From NCBI GenBank assembly GCA_002343545.1, contig DDRA01000167.1, forward strand, positions 23,227 to 32,904: 9,678 nt of DNA, given 5' to 3'. The notes beneath the pieces were generated by a model. It did no database searches and was not told the DNA's origin. It saw only the letters and a list, made by a program, of their open reading frames with translations. Below, piece by piece: positions 1 to 6,456 of the stretch (positions are counted from its first letter, which is position 1; each line of letters begins with the position of its first letter). This DNA is from Bacteriovoracaceae bacterium UBA2428. Lineage in GTDB: Bacteria > Bdellovibrionota > UBA2428. The translations under genes were made by a program, and so were the position numbers.

Positions 1-114
1 GGGCAGGAGGAAAAACTTTTCGCGCTTCTCTTCGATGGAATAATGGGACCAGGCCTCGAAGAGAGCTTCGAGGGAACTCGGCAACGACTTTTCGAGCGCG
101 TTCGATTCGTCCAT
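1..114 (-). CDS. Partial CDS, N-terminus of an unidentified protein (runs off left edge)
   Basis: The minus strand reads open from an ATG at 114-112 to the left edge, giving the first 38 residues. They begin MDESNALEKS and end EEKREKFFLLP. There is no signal peptide; the segment is acidic/basic and looks helical, so the N-terminus is probably cytoplasmic. No clear Shine-Dalgarno lies before the ATG (the bases just upstream read TGACGA). The gene is divergent from the SpecificRecomb-family gene at 244, with a 129-base gap. Function cannot be assigned from this fragment. A helical N-terminal domain like that of MgtE-type magnesium transporters crossed my mind, but nothing diagnostic is visible. 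Codon use matches the neighbours, and this frame is more convincing than the alternatives over the same bases. Confidence 0.65.
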   Translation of the reverse strand, partial: MDESNALEKSLPSSLEALFEAWSHYSIEEKREKFFLLP

Positions 115-205
115 TCGTCAGGCCCCGCGGTGAGAGAAAACTGAGGCTCGGCTTAGCCAACCTTGGGCCATGCCGCAACAAATCACGAAGGACTTCTTGC
201 GCGAC

Positions 206-240
206 TTGCGTCGCCGGGCCGGGCCGCCCACAATCGTGGG
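206..240 (+). promoter_or_regulatory. Candidate promoter (TTGCGT-N17-CACAAT) with a small hairpin, for the gene at 244
   Basis: TTGCGT at 206-211 is followed by a 17-base spacer and CACAAT at 229-234. This would place transcription start near 241, only about 3 bases before the ATG at 244. The same stretch holds a perfect inverted repeat, CCCAC-AATC-GTGGG (227-240), ending 3 bases before the start codon. No Shine-Dalgarno is visible. The assignment rests on hexamer resemblance alone. Confidence 0.4.
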
Positions 241-243
241 ACC

Positions 244-2325
244 ATGTCGTTGCGCCAAAAACAAAGCTGGAAAGCCGTCCTCCGCAGCTGGACCGGCCAA
301 AGCGTGACGAAGGACGACCTCGCCTCGCTTTTCGAGGTCCTGCCGCGCCTTTCGACGCCGGCCGAGAAGGTCGAGTGGCTCAGCCAGATTTTCCAATGGC
401 TCCGCTCCCCGGTGCAGCTCAGCGGCCCCGAGGCCGAGGCCCGTCGCGCGACCGGAGTCCAGGCCGTGCGCCTGCGCTTTCTCTTCCAGCTTCTCGAGCG
501 GAACGCGACCTGGAAGCGCGACGCCTCCGCGGCCCTCGGCGAGATCTTCGAGCAAGGCCGGCTGACGGGACTCTTGGCCGACACGGGCTTCAGCGAACAG
601 ACGGGGCTCCTGGGCGAGGTCCTCGATCGCCTGGGCACGAAGTTCGTGCCCCAGGTCGTCGAGACCTCGGACCTTCGCTGGGTCGCCCGACAGGTTTTCC
701 CCACCGAGGAAGACGCGGAATGGTTCGAGGAATGCCCGTCGGAAACGCGCGACGAGTGCCTCGCGCTCGTCGCGGCCGGCTTCAAGGACCCGGCGGGCAC
801 GAACGCGCGCATGGAACGGGTCGTCGGCGAAGCGCTCCTGCTCATCGGCGCCCGCATCGCGGCGCTCGGCAGCTCGGCCGGCCTGCGGCGGCTGCGCAGC
901 ATCGAGCGATTCGACGACTCCCCCTTTCTCCGTCTTCAGCAGAGTCTCGCGGCCCTCGTGCGCGGCGACCGCAAGCTCCGCCCGGTCCTGCTCGAGAACA
1001 TCTCGCGGCACCTGCTCTCCGCCCACGCCGAGGTCGAGCTCCTACGCCGCGCCCTCGAGACCCACGGGGTGAGCATCGCGATCGTCTTCCAGCTCGAGCA
1101 GCTTTCGCTCGGCCTTACGCGCGTGGCCGTACTGGCCAACATCCACGTCGACGGTCAAGCGAGCGACATCTTCGCCCTTTGCGCCGAGCTCATTCGCACG
1201 CAAGAAGACGAGCGGGGCTTTCGCGGCCTCCTGAGCCGCAACTTCCAGCTCTTCTCGCGCAAGATCGTCGAGCGCACGGGCGCCTCGGGCGAGCACTACA
1301 TCACGCGCAGCCGCGACGAGTACCGTCGCATGATCTTCACGGCGATGGGGGGCGGGGCCCTCACGACCGTGACGACGCTCGCGAAGTACGCCCTCAAGCC
1401 GCTCACGCACGTCCCCTTCCTGGAGGGTTTGCTGGCCGGCCTCAACTACGCGATCTCCTTCGTGTCGCTCCAGCTCATGCACCTGACGCTCGCCACCAAG
1501 CAGCCCTCCATGACGGCGGCGGCGCTGGCCGCCAAGATTCCCGGCGACGAGGTCGACCTCGAGCGTAACCCGGAGCTCTTTACGGGTTTCGTCACCGAGA
1601 TCGTCTACTTCCTGCGCTCGCAGACGGCCGCGCTCTTCGGCAATATCTCGGCCGCCCTCCCCTCGGCTTGGCTCGTGGCGTGGGCCTGGTCCAAGCTCTT
1701 CTCGCGGCCCTTCCTGGACACGGGCACGGCGGAGTACGCGCTGCGGAGCCTGGATCCGTTCACGACGTTGACCTGGGCCTACGCGGCGATGACGGGCGTC
1801 CTGCTCTGGCTCTCGAGCGTCTTCGCCGGCGCCTTCGAGAACTGGATCGTCTACCGGCGTATTCCGCTCGCGATCTCGACGAATCCCTTCCTGCTTCGGC
1901 GCTGGAACGCGGAAAAACTTCGCCGCGCCGGAGACTGGCTCACCAAGAACGCCTCGGGATTGGCGGGCAGCGTCTCGCTCGGCTTCCTGCTCGGGTTCTT
2001 CCCCGTTTTCGCACGCTTCTTCGGGCTACCGCTTGACGTGCGCCACGTTACGCTCTCGACGTGCCAACTCGCCCTGGGCCTCACCGCGCTCGGATGGGAA
2101 AACGTGGACGGGTGGCTCCTCGCGCGTCTGGGGCTGGGAATACTGGGGATCGGCTTCCTCAACCTCTCGGTGAGCTTCAGCCTCGCCGCGTTCGTCGCGC
2201 TTCGCGCTCGGAAGGTCGGTCCCGCCAAGATGAAGAGCTTGCTCTTCCACGTACGGCGTCGCTTCGTGCGACGCCCCTTCTTCTTCCTGCTCCCCCTCGG
2301 CGACCCGAACCAGAAACTCCGCTAG
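244..2325 (+). CDS. SpecificRecomb (Gcr-type 'site-specific recombinase') family integral membrane protein
   Basis: This 693-residue protein matches the family annotated as site-specific recombinase Gcr (Pfam SpecificRecomb). Residues 1-340 are a soluble helical region with family-like segments TGVQAVRLRFLFQLLERN (70-87) and DTGFSEQTGLLGEVLDRLG (113-131). Residues 341-660 hold the family signatures: GEHYITR (349-355), ATKQPSMTAA (417-426), an ENWIVYRR motif (532-539) and GLPLDVRHVTLST (594-606). Hydrophobic stretches near 361-385, 393-415, 462-482, 505-530, 572-593, 605-617 and 625-653 indicate a polytopic inner-membrane protein. The C-terminus is very basic (RRRFVRRP). No serine- or tyrosine-recombinase catalytic motif is visible, so the family name should not be read as demonstrated activity. 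I chose the ATG at 244 over a TTG at 163 because the promoter-like sequence lies between them and the upstream residues do not look like family sequence. Length is normal for the family. Stop is TAG at 2323-2325. Confidence 0.87.
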   Translation: MSLRQKQSWKAVLRSWTGQSVTKDDLASLFEVLPRLSTPAEKVEWLSQIFQWLRSPVQLSGPEAEARRATGVQAVRLRFLFQLLERNATWKRDASAALGEIFEQGRLTGLLADTGFSEQTGLLGEVLDRLGTKFVPQVVETSDLRWVARQVFPTEEDAEWFEECPSETRDECLALVAAGFKDPAGTNARMERVVGEALLLIGARIAALGSSAGLRRLRSIERFDDSPFLRLQQSLAALVRGDRKLRPVLLENISRHLLSAHAEVELLRRALETHGVSIAIVFQLEQLSLGLTRVAVLANIHVDGQASDIFALCAELIRTQEDERGFRGLLSRNFQLFSRKIVERTGASGEHYITRSRDEYRRMIFTAMGGGALTTVTTLAKYALKPLTHVPFLEGLLAGLNYAISFVSLQLMHLTLATKQPSMTAAALAAKIPGDEVDLERNPELFTGFVTEIVYFLRSQTAALFGNISAALPSAWLVAWAWSKLFSRPFLDTGTAEYALRSLDPFTTLTWAYAAMTGVLLWLSSVFAGAFENWIVYRRIPLAISTNPFLLRRWNAEKLRRAGDWLTKNASGLAGSVSLGFLLGFFPVFARFFGLPLDVRHVTLSTCQLALGLTALGWENVDGWLLARLGLGILGIGFLNLSVSFSLAAFVALRARKVGPAKMKSLLFHVRRRFVRRPFFFLLPLGDPNQKLR
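2322..2325. other. Interlocked convergent stop codons (CTAG)
   Basis: The plus-strand gene ends with TAG at 2323-2325 and the minus-strand gene ends with TAG read from 2324 down to 2322. Both stops are therefore carried by the one palindrome CTAG, inside the 6-base palindrome GCTAGC (2321-2326). No strong bidirectional terminator is evident here; only a short bulged ACTC...GAGT repeat flanks it. Confidence 0.85.
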
Positions 2326-3491
2326 CGCAGGAGCGAGTCTTCGAAGGCGCGAAAGTCCCGGTAGGCGTCGGTCTTCGCCTTCACCGGGAAGTTCTCCGTC
2401 AGGTAATCGCCCTCGATGTGGCGGTATTTGTCGTGAAAGCGCACGTCGTGCGAAGCGACGAAGGGCAGCACCGAGGCGCTTCCCTTGAAGATCCACCTCG
2501 GCAGGTTGGTGCCTAGCATGGCGGGATACAAGCGCTGACCCGCGGGCAGGATCGATTCGATGATGTCGTAGGCCGCGTCGGCGCAGTTGTCGCCCCAGGC
2601 CTTGGCCATGCCGAAGACCATGCGGTCGCCGTCGCGCGCCAACAGGCGCAGGGCGTCGCGTTGGGTCCGGCTGATGCGAAAGACGTAATAGGTCACGCGC
2701 ATCCCGCGGTGGTTGAGTACCCACTCCGACCAATTCCAAAGGTTGGTCGTCCGCACCATGGAAAGCACGTCGGGACGTCGCGAGGGAGGCAGATCGACTT
2801 CGGAGCCGCTCACCGCGTCCTTGGCCCCCGGGTTGATCAACATATCGCTTTCGCCGTTGCCGCCGATCGTGCGCAGCGCGAGCGTGGAGTGTCCGAAGTC
2901 GATCGCGCCCAGATCGACGCCGCCGGGCCCGGGATAGCCGAGCTGGTGCACGCCGAGCAGGACTTGTTCGCCGGGGCGAAGCGGAGCGGTCTCGGGCAGG
3001 TCGCCGCCGAACTTGAGCTTCCACCAGAGCTTGGCGCGTTCGTCGGGATGTCGCTCGAGGCGACCGAGCAGCGCCGAAACGGCCACCGAAACGACGCGCT
3101 TCTCGAGCTCGGCGTCCCGCGCGACGTCGCCGGGAAACAAGAAGAGGAAGTTCGTGCGGGCCATCTGCAGCAAGGGCCGGAGCAGTTCGTGTCGGACGAG
3201 GATTTCGGCCACGGCTTCGCGCGTCTGGGATCGCGAGAGGTCCGCGTCCACGAGCGAGATCCGCAGACCCCGCAGGCCTTCGCGGTAAACGGGGTTCGCG
3301 GGCACGCCGACGAGTTCGAAGCTTCGGCGCGCGAGGCCCTTGAAGTGGGCGGGCACTTGAAAGTGGTCCGCGACGTGGAAGCGACCGGTCGGCTGCGCGA
3401 AGGCGGCCATCATGACGGCGAAGAGTCCGAAGCCGGCCAGGATTCTGAACGACAGGCTCAACACGGACCTCGAAAGAAAACGAACTTGCAT
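2322..3491 (-). CDS. Exported protein with a permuted NlpC/P60 or DUF4105-like H...C core
   Basis: This is a 389-residue protein. An N-terminal signal sequence has basic residues to R16 and a hydrophobic core at 17-32 ending AFA before Q33, so it is exported or membrane-anchored. The C-terminal half carries IDFGHSTLAL (197-206, His201) and WGDNCADAAYDI (299-310, Cys303). A His in 'FGHS/A' preceding a Cys in 'NC' is the order of permuted papain-like families (LRAT/YiiX-type, DUF4105), where they form the catalytic pair in a peptidase, amidase or acyltransferase. Assignment to that fold is inference from motif order. Conserved-looking aromatics (TNLWNWSEWVLNHRG, 249-263) lie between. I chose the ATG at 3491 because it has a strong Shine-Dalgarno; the frame's upstream TTG at 3530 would run through the likely promoter. 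The stop overlaps the stop of the convergent SpecificRecomb gene. A cell-envelope role is plausible. Confidence 0.8.
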   Translation of the reverse strand: MQVRFLSRSVLSLSFRILAGFGLFAVMMAAFAQPTGRFHVADHFQVPAHFKGLARRSFELVGVPANPVYREGLRGLRISLVDADLSRSQTREAVAEILVRHELLRPLLQMARTNFLFLFPGDVARDAELEKRVVSVAVSALLGRLERHPDERAKLWWKLKFGGDLPETAPLRPGEQVLLGVHQLGYPGPGGVDLGAIDFGHSTLALRTIGGNGESDMLINPGAKDAVSGSEVDLPPSRRPDVLSMVRTTNLWNWSEWVLNHRGMRVTYYVFRISRTQRDALRLLARDGDRMVFGMAKAWGDNCADAAYDIIESILPAGQRLYPAMLGTNLPRWIFKGSASVLPFVASHDVRFHDKYRHIEGDYLTENFPVKAKTDAYRDFRAFEDSLLR

Positions 3492-3492
3492 G

Positions 3493-3500
3493 TCACCTCC
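3493..3500 (-). promoter_or_regulatory. Ribosome binding site GGAGGTGA, fixes the start at 3491
   Basis: Read on the minus strand, GGAGGTGA ends one base before the ATG at 3491-3489, so the GGAGG core is 4 bases away. It is a near-perfect anti-Shine-Dalgarno match and decides in favour of this ATG over the upstream in-frame TTG. Confidence 0.8.
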
Positions 3501-3512
3501 GGCTTCTTGGGC

Positions 3513-3523
3513 AGTGTATACCA
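3513..3523 (-). promoter_or_regulatory. Candidate extended -10 promoter (TGG-TATACACT)
   Basis: On the minus strand TGG (3523-3521) precedes TATACACT (3520-3513), an extended -10 element. It predicts transcription start around 3506-3509 and a leader of roughly 15-18 bases that includes the Shine-Dalgarno. No good -35 hexamer is seen 17-18 bases upstream, which fits an extended -10 promoter. Confidence 0.55.
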
Positions 3524-3569
3524 CCAACAACGCGGAGCGTTAGAAAATCTCGAGCCCTTGCGAGGCCTC

Positions 3570-3588
3570 CGCGGAGCAAAACCCCGCG
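3570..3588 (-). terminator. Hairpin downstream of dps, possible terminator
   Basis: On the minus strand CGCGGGG-TTTTG-CTCCGCG forms a 7-base-pair stem with one G-U pair and a 5-base loop. It begins 28 bases after the dps stop codon and lies before the promoter of the next minus-strand gene, the right place to end dps transcription. There is no T-run directly after the stem, so it may stall polymerase or protect the 3' end instead. Confidence 0.4.
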
Positions 3589-3616
3589 CAGACCCCATCC
3601 AATTGAATTTAAAAGC

Positions 3617-4099
3617 TTATTTTTCGAGAAGACTGCGAAGCATCCAGGCCGTTTTTTCGTGGATCTGCATCCGCTGGGTGAGGAGATCCGCGGTCGGTTC
3701 GTCGGAAGCCTTATCGACGAGCGGGAAAATCTTGCGGGCCGTACGGACGACGGCTTCCTGGCCTTCGACCAGGATCCGGATCATCTCGTCGGCCGGAGGC
3801 TTACCGACGACTTCGGAAATCGAGGAAAGCTTGGAGAACTCGGCGTAGGTGCCGGGCGCGGGAAAGCCCAACGCGCGGATGCGTTCCGCCACGAGGTCCA
3901 CGGCCAGCGCGAGTTCGTTGTATTGGGTCTCGAACATGAGGTGGAGCGTTTGGAACATCGGCCCCGTCACGTTCCAGTGGAAGTTGTGCGTTTGGAGATA
4001 GAGGGTGTAAGTGTCGGCGAGCAGGACCGAGAGTCCTTCCGCGATCTTCTCGCGATCCTTCTTCGAGATGCCGTTGTTGATGTCGGGTGCCTTAGCCAT
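3617..4099 (-). CDS. dps: Dps-family mini-ferritin (DNA-binding protein from starved cells)
   Basis: The protein is 160 residues, normal for Dps. The family is known to form 12-subunit cages that oxidise and store iron at inter-subunit ferroxidase sites, consuming peroxide; some members also bind DNA. The signature is complete: [17 protein letters not shown] (37-53) and the helix [12 protein letters not shown] (67-78). By spacing against known Dps proteins the ferroxidase ligands are His41, His53, Glu57, Asp68 and Glu72. Glu57 stands where many members have Asp, a conservative change. The short N-terminal tail has several lysines (K3, K13, K14, K18), which could contact DNA; this is inference. 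The start is set by a strong AGGAGG. The gene diverges from a CDF metal exporter across 68 bases, consistent with a joint metal/oxidative-stress role. Identification is secure; DNA binding is not. Confidence 0.96.
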   Translation of the reverse strand: MAKAPDINNGISKKDREKIAEGLSVLLADTYTLYLQTHNFHWNVTGPMFQTLHLMFETQYNELALAVDLVAERIRALGFPAPGTYAEFSKLSSISEVVGKPPADEMIRILVEGQEAVVRTARKIFPLVDKASDEPTADLLTQRMQIHEKTAWMLRSLLEK

Positions 4100-4104
4100 A
4101 AAAT

Positions 4105-4110
4105 CCTCCT
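4105..4110 (-). promoter_or_regulatory. Ribosome binding site of dps (AGGAGG)
   Basis: Minus-strand AGGAGG is followed by ATTTT and one further base, then the ATG at 4099. It is a canonical Shine-Dalgarno at good spacing. Confidence 0.85.
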
Positions 4111-4128
4111 GAAAGTCTGCCGGAAACT

Positions 4129-4134
4129 ACCATA
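4129..4134 (-). promoter_or_regulatory. Candidate dps -10 element (TATGGT)
   Basis: TATGGT on the minus strand would start transcription near 4122 and give a leader of about 23 bases containing the AGGAGG. The matching -35 area (about 4152-4158) is a poor consensus match and is covered by the palindrome at 4149-4159, which could indicate a regulated promoter. Confidence 0.35.
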
Positions 4135-4148
4135 GGAAGGGCCCGGAA

Positions 4149-4159
4149 TCTGTGACAGA
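4149..4159. promoter_or_regulatory. Palindromic candidate operator (TCTGT-G-ACAGA) between dps and the CDF gene
   Basis: TCTGTGACAGA is a perfect 11-base palindrome about a central G. It overlaps the proposed -35 region of dps and the proposed -10 element of the CDF gene (CAGACT, 4156-4161). A wider inverted repeat, AGTCTG (4114-4119) with CAGACT (4156-4161), frames the same region. The position suits a regulator controlling both genes. It does not match a Fur or PerR box that I recognise. Confidence 0.4.
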
Positions 4160-4161
4160 CT
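4153..4161 (+). promoter_or_regulatory. Candidate leaderless promoter of the CDF gene (TGA-CAGACT)
   Basis: TGA followed by CAGACT ends exactly 6 bases before the GTG start at 4168, so transcription would begin at or next to the start codon. No Shine-Dalgarno precedes the GTG. The same layout recurs before the genes at 6836 and 8559. CAGACT alone is a weak -10 match; the recurrence is the main support. Confidence 0.4.
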
Positions 4162-4167
4162 GACGGC

Positions 4168-5154
4168 GTGGGAAAAGGCCACGGACACGATTGCGACCAC
4201 GACCATGGTCACGCCCATCCGCACGGGTCCGGCCATGACCACGGCCATCACCACGGTCCGCTTCCGACGGACGCCGCTTCGCTCGCCCGCATTCGCACGG
4301 CCTTTTTTCTGAACGCGAGCTTCGCCGTGCTCGAGATCGCCGGTGGCCTCTGGTCGGGGAGTCTCGCGATCCTGGCCGACGGTTGGCACGATCTCGGCGA
4401 CGCCCTCTCGCTCGCGCTCGCCTACTTCCTGGAGCGCAAGGCCTCGAAGGGGCCGAGCCGCGCGTTTACCTACGGATACCGCCGCTATTCCCTGCTTTCC
4501 TCGGTCATCGTCGCGCTGCTCCTCGTGGCCGGCTCGGCCCTCATCCTGCGCGAAGCCATCCCGCGTTTCGCGAACCCCGGGCAGCCCCGCACCGAATTCA
4601 TGCTCGTCTTCGCGGTGCTGGGCATCCTCGTGAACGGTTACGCCGTGCTCAAGATGCGCGTCGGCCGTAGCGCGAACGAGAAGGTCCTGAGCTGGCACCT
4701 GCTCGAGGACTTGCTGGGCTGGATCGCGGTGCTCGTCGGCACGCTACTCATGCGCGCCTTCGGCTGGAACTGGATCGATCCCGCGCTCGCCGTCGTCATC
4801 GCCCTGCTCGTCCTTTGGCACGTCGTGGGCCACACCCGCGAGTCCGTCCAACTCTTCTTGCAACGCACGCCCGAAGGCTTCGATCTCGACGGCTTTCGTC
4901 GCGAGGTTCGCGCGATCGCGGGCGTCACGGGGCTCCACGACCTGCACGCCTGGTCGCTCGACGGCCAACGTCACGTTCTCTCGCTCCACGTCGTCCTGCG
5001 GCGGGGCACCGACGCCGCCGCGGCCAAGGCGACGATCCGCGAAAGCGCCAAAAGCCACGGCGAGTTTCACGTGACGATCGAGACGGAATTCGAAGGCGAG
5101 GACTGCGACGACCGCTGCGCGGACCCCACCCCGGGAAGCAAAGCGAATGAATGA
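4168..5154 (+). CDS. CDF-family cation efflux protein, Zn-type (CzcD/ZitB-like)
   Basis: This 328-residue inner-membrane exporter belongs to the cation diffusion facilitator family, which exchanges protons for Zn2+ or similar divalent metals. Residues 5-29 are a histidine-rich tail with a dozen His in HxH and HxD repeats, typical of metal capture. Six hydrophobic helices follow (about 43-61, 65-88, 108-128, 142-162, 177-196, 203-222). The transport site is visible as His74/Asp78 in helix 2 (ADGWHDLGD) and His177/Asp181 in helix 5 (WHLLEDLLG); the two-His/two-Asp set is typical of zinc-type members. The cytoplasmic domain from about 232 has the family motif GLHDLHAWSLDG (255-266). The C-terminus adds a short acidic Cys tail (EGEDCDDRCADP, 309-320). 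The start is GTG because no in-frame ATG precedes the membrane domain and the His-rich tail is clearly coding. The exact metal is not determined. Confidence 0.94.
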   Translation: MGKGHGHDCDHDHGHAHPHGSGHDHGHHHGPLPTDAASLARIRTAFFLNASFAVLEIAGGLWSGSLAILADGWHDLGDALSLALAYFLERKASKGPSRAFTYGYRRYSLLSSVIVALLLVAGSALILREAIPRFANPGQPRTEFMLVFAVLGILVNGYAVLKMRVGRSANEKVLSWHLLEDLLGWIAVLVGTLLMRAFGWNWIDPALAVVIALLVLWHVVGHTRESVQLFLQRTPEGFDLDGFRREVRAIAGVTGLHDLHAWSLDGQRHVLSLHVVLRRGTDAAAAKATIRESAKSHGEFHVTIETEFEGEDCDDRCADPTPGSKANE

Positions 5155-6385
5155 AGCCCTCGCCCGGCGCCGCGCAACCTTGATCGCCGCGCTCGTCGTC
5201 CTCGCCTCGATCGCGCTCTTCGCGATCGGGCTCGGGCAACCGACGACGCCGAACTTTGACGAATTCCACTACCTTCCCGCCGCGCGCGAGTTCCTGCAGC
5301 TCGGCACGAACCGCAATTGGGAACACCCCCCGCTCGGCAAGCTCCTCATCGCCGGCGGCATGGCCGTTTTCGGCGACAATCCCGTGGGCTGGCGCGCGGG
5401 CGCCGCGCTCTTCGGCGCGCTCACGATGGGACTCGTCTTCCTTTGGGCTTCGCGCCTCTTCGGATCGCTCCGCTCGGCGGGACTGGCGACGCTGATCGTG
5501 CTGCTCGCACAGCTCCATTTCGTGCAGTCGCGGATCGGCGCGCTCGACGTCTTCTCGGCTTTCTTCGCCGTGCTCGCGGGCTTCGCCTTGACCGAAATCT
5601 GGCGACGCGGCGACGAAGCTTCGCGCCGCACGTGGATCGCGCTCGGAATCGCCCTCGGCGCGGGCGCGGCCGTCAAGTGGTTCGGCCTCCTGCTGTGGGC
5701 CGCGATCGGACTCTGGGCCTTCTTCCGTTTCGCGGGGCGCCGGGGCTTCGTGCTCCTGGCGCTGCTGGGGCTGCCGGCGGCGATCTACGCCGCGTCGTTC
5801 TTGCCGCTGCTCGCTCTGCGCGGCGAGAACTACGACCTGGGCGGCCTCGTCGCGCTCCACGGCCGGATGTGGCGGGGCATGCGCTCGGTCGGCGTGGCCT
5901 CGCACGGCTACTCGAGCGAATGGTGGAGCTGGCCGCTCCTGCTGCGGCCGATCTGGTACCACTACCAAAGAAGCGCCGACGAGCAGAGCTTTCGCGGGGT
6001 GTTTCTCGTGGGCAACGCCGTGCTCTTTTGGCTGAGCCCGCTCGCAGTCGCGCACGCGATCGGCGTGTGGCGTCGCGAGCTCGCCGCGCGACCGATCGTA
6101 TCGCCGCTGCTTTTCCTCTGGACGGCGCTTTACCTGCTGTGGGCCGTCGTGCCGCGTTCGGGCGGCTTCTTTTACTACTACTATCCGGCGAGCTTTCCGC
6201 TTTGTCTGCTCCTGACCTGGTCGCTCCTCGACCTCGAGCGGCGGCTCCGCACCCGAAGCGTCACGCATCTCGTCGTGGCCGCGGCCGCCATCGTTTTTCT
6301 GTGGTTCTATCCCGTGCTGAGCGGAGCCTTCGAAGTACCCGTCTCGCTCAGCCGCGGCTGGATGTGGTTCCACCGCTGGATCTGA
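5147..6385 (+). CDS. GT39/PMT-like membrane glycosyltransferase (dolichyl-phosphate-mannose mannosyltransferase family)
   Basis: This 412-residue polytopic protein resembles bacterial PMT-family GT-C glycosyltransferases, which move a sugar from a polyprenyl-phosphate carrier onto a protein or glycolipid on the outer face of the inner membrane. Visible motifs are the catalytic acidic pair in the first extracytoplasmic loop (FDEFHYLPAAREFL, Asp38-Glu39), NWEHPPLGK (57-65), FGDNPVGWR (75-83), SRIGALDVF (128-136) and the later loop HGYSSEWWSWPLLLRP (253-268). About ten to eleven hydrophobic segments alternate with short loops. An RSGGFFYYYYP stretch (337-347) resembles the aromatic motif before the last helices. 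The ATG lies within the CDF stop region, giving an 8-base overlap and probable translational coupling. Acceptor and sugar cannot be told from sequence; an ArnT-like lipid A role is a less likely alternative. Confidence 0.85.
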   Translation: MNEALARRRATLIAALVVLASIALFAIGLGQPTTPNFDEFHYLPAAREFLQLGTNRNWEHPPLGKLLIAGGMAVFGDNPVGWRAGAALFGALTMGLVFLWASRLFGSLRSAGLATLIVLLAQLHFVQSRIGALDVFSAFFAVLAGFALTEIWRRGDEASRRTWIALGIALGAGAAVKWFGLLLWAAIGLWAFFRFAGRRGFVLLALLGLPAAIYAASFLPLLALRGENYDLGGLVALHGRMWRGMRSVGVASHGYSSEWWSWPLLLRPIWYHYQRSADEQSFRGVFLVGNAVLFWLSPLAVAHAIGVWRRELAARPIVSPLLFLWTALYLLWAVVPRSGGFFYYYYPASFPLCLLLTWSLLDLERRLRTRSVTHLVVAAAAIVFLWFYPVLSGAFEVPVSLSRGWMWFHRWI

Positions 6386-6423
6386 GGCCTTCGCCCGGGA
6401 AGCGGCGTTCCGGCCCCGGCCTC
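6384..6423 (+). terminator. GC-rich stem-loop at the end of the glycosyltransferase gene
   Basis: GAGGCC (6384-6389, overlapping the TGA stop) pairs with GGCCTC (6418-6423). Inside it GGAA-GCGGCG-TTCC (6398-6411) makes a second stem, extended by CCGG pairing with one bulge. No T-run follows. It may mark the end of the CDF-glycosyltransferase transcript or stabilise its 3' end. Confidence 0.35.
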
Positions 6424-6456
6424 AAGCCCCGCCAAGATCTTGACGATAAGTTCGTT

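Noticed and set aside
163..243. A TTG start at 163 for the SpecificRecomb-family gene
   Set aside because: The added 27 residues do not resemble the family, there is no ribosome binding site, and the promoter-like sequence at 206-234 would fall inside the coding region.
244..2325. Mobile element or gene-cassette system around the 'recombinase'
   Set aside because: No terminal inverted repeats, attachment sites, cassette repeats or transposase-like genes are visible, and base composition is uniform with the neighbours.
3492..3530. A TTG start at 3530 for the exported NlpC/P60-like protein
   Set aside because: It would place residues ahead of a proper signal peptide and run through the extended -10 element. 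The ATG at 3491 has GGAGGTGA directly before it.
3570..3588. Small RNA gene or riboswitch in the 125-base gap between dps and the next minus-strand gene
   Set aside because: Apart from the one hairpin and the promoter I see no conserved riboswitch-like structure. A terminator is the simpler reading.
2326..3848. Plus-strand open frames opposite the exported protein and dps
   Set aside because: The minus-strand genes have recognisable motifs and Shine-Dalgarno sequences. The plus-strand frames show no domain or start signal.
4925..6373. A 482-codon open frame on the minus strand across the glycosyltransferase gene
   Set aside because: The opposite strand encodes a clear PMT-like membrane protein with family motifs. 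This frame is a charged, low-complexity shadow.
5317..6456. Long upstream extension of the frame that encodes the 107-residue exported protein
   Set aside because: It lies inside the glycosyltransferase gene in another frame and is very Arg/Ala-rich. Only the part from the ATG at 6457, with a signal peptide, is credible.
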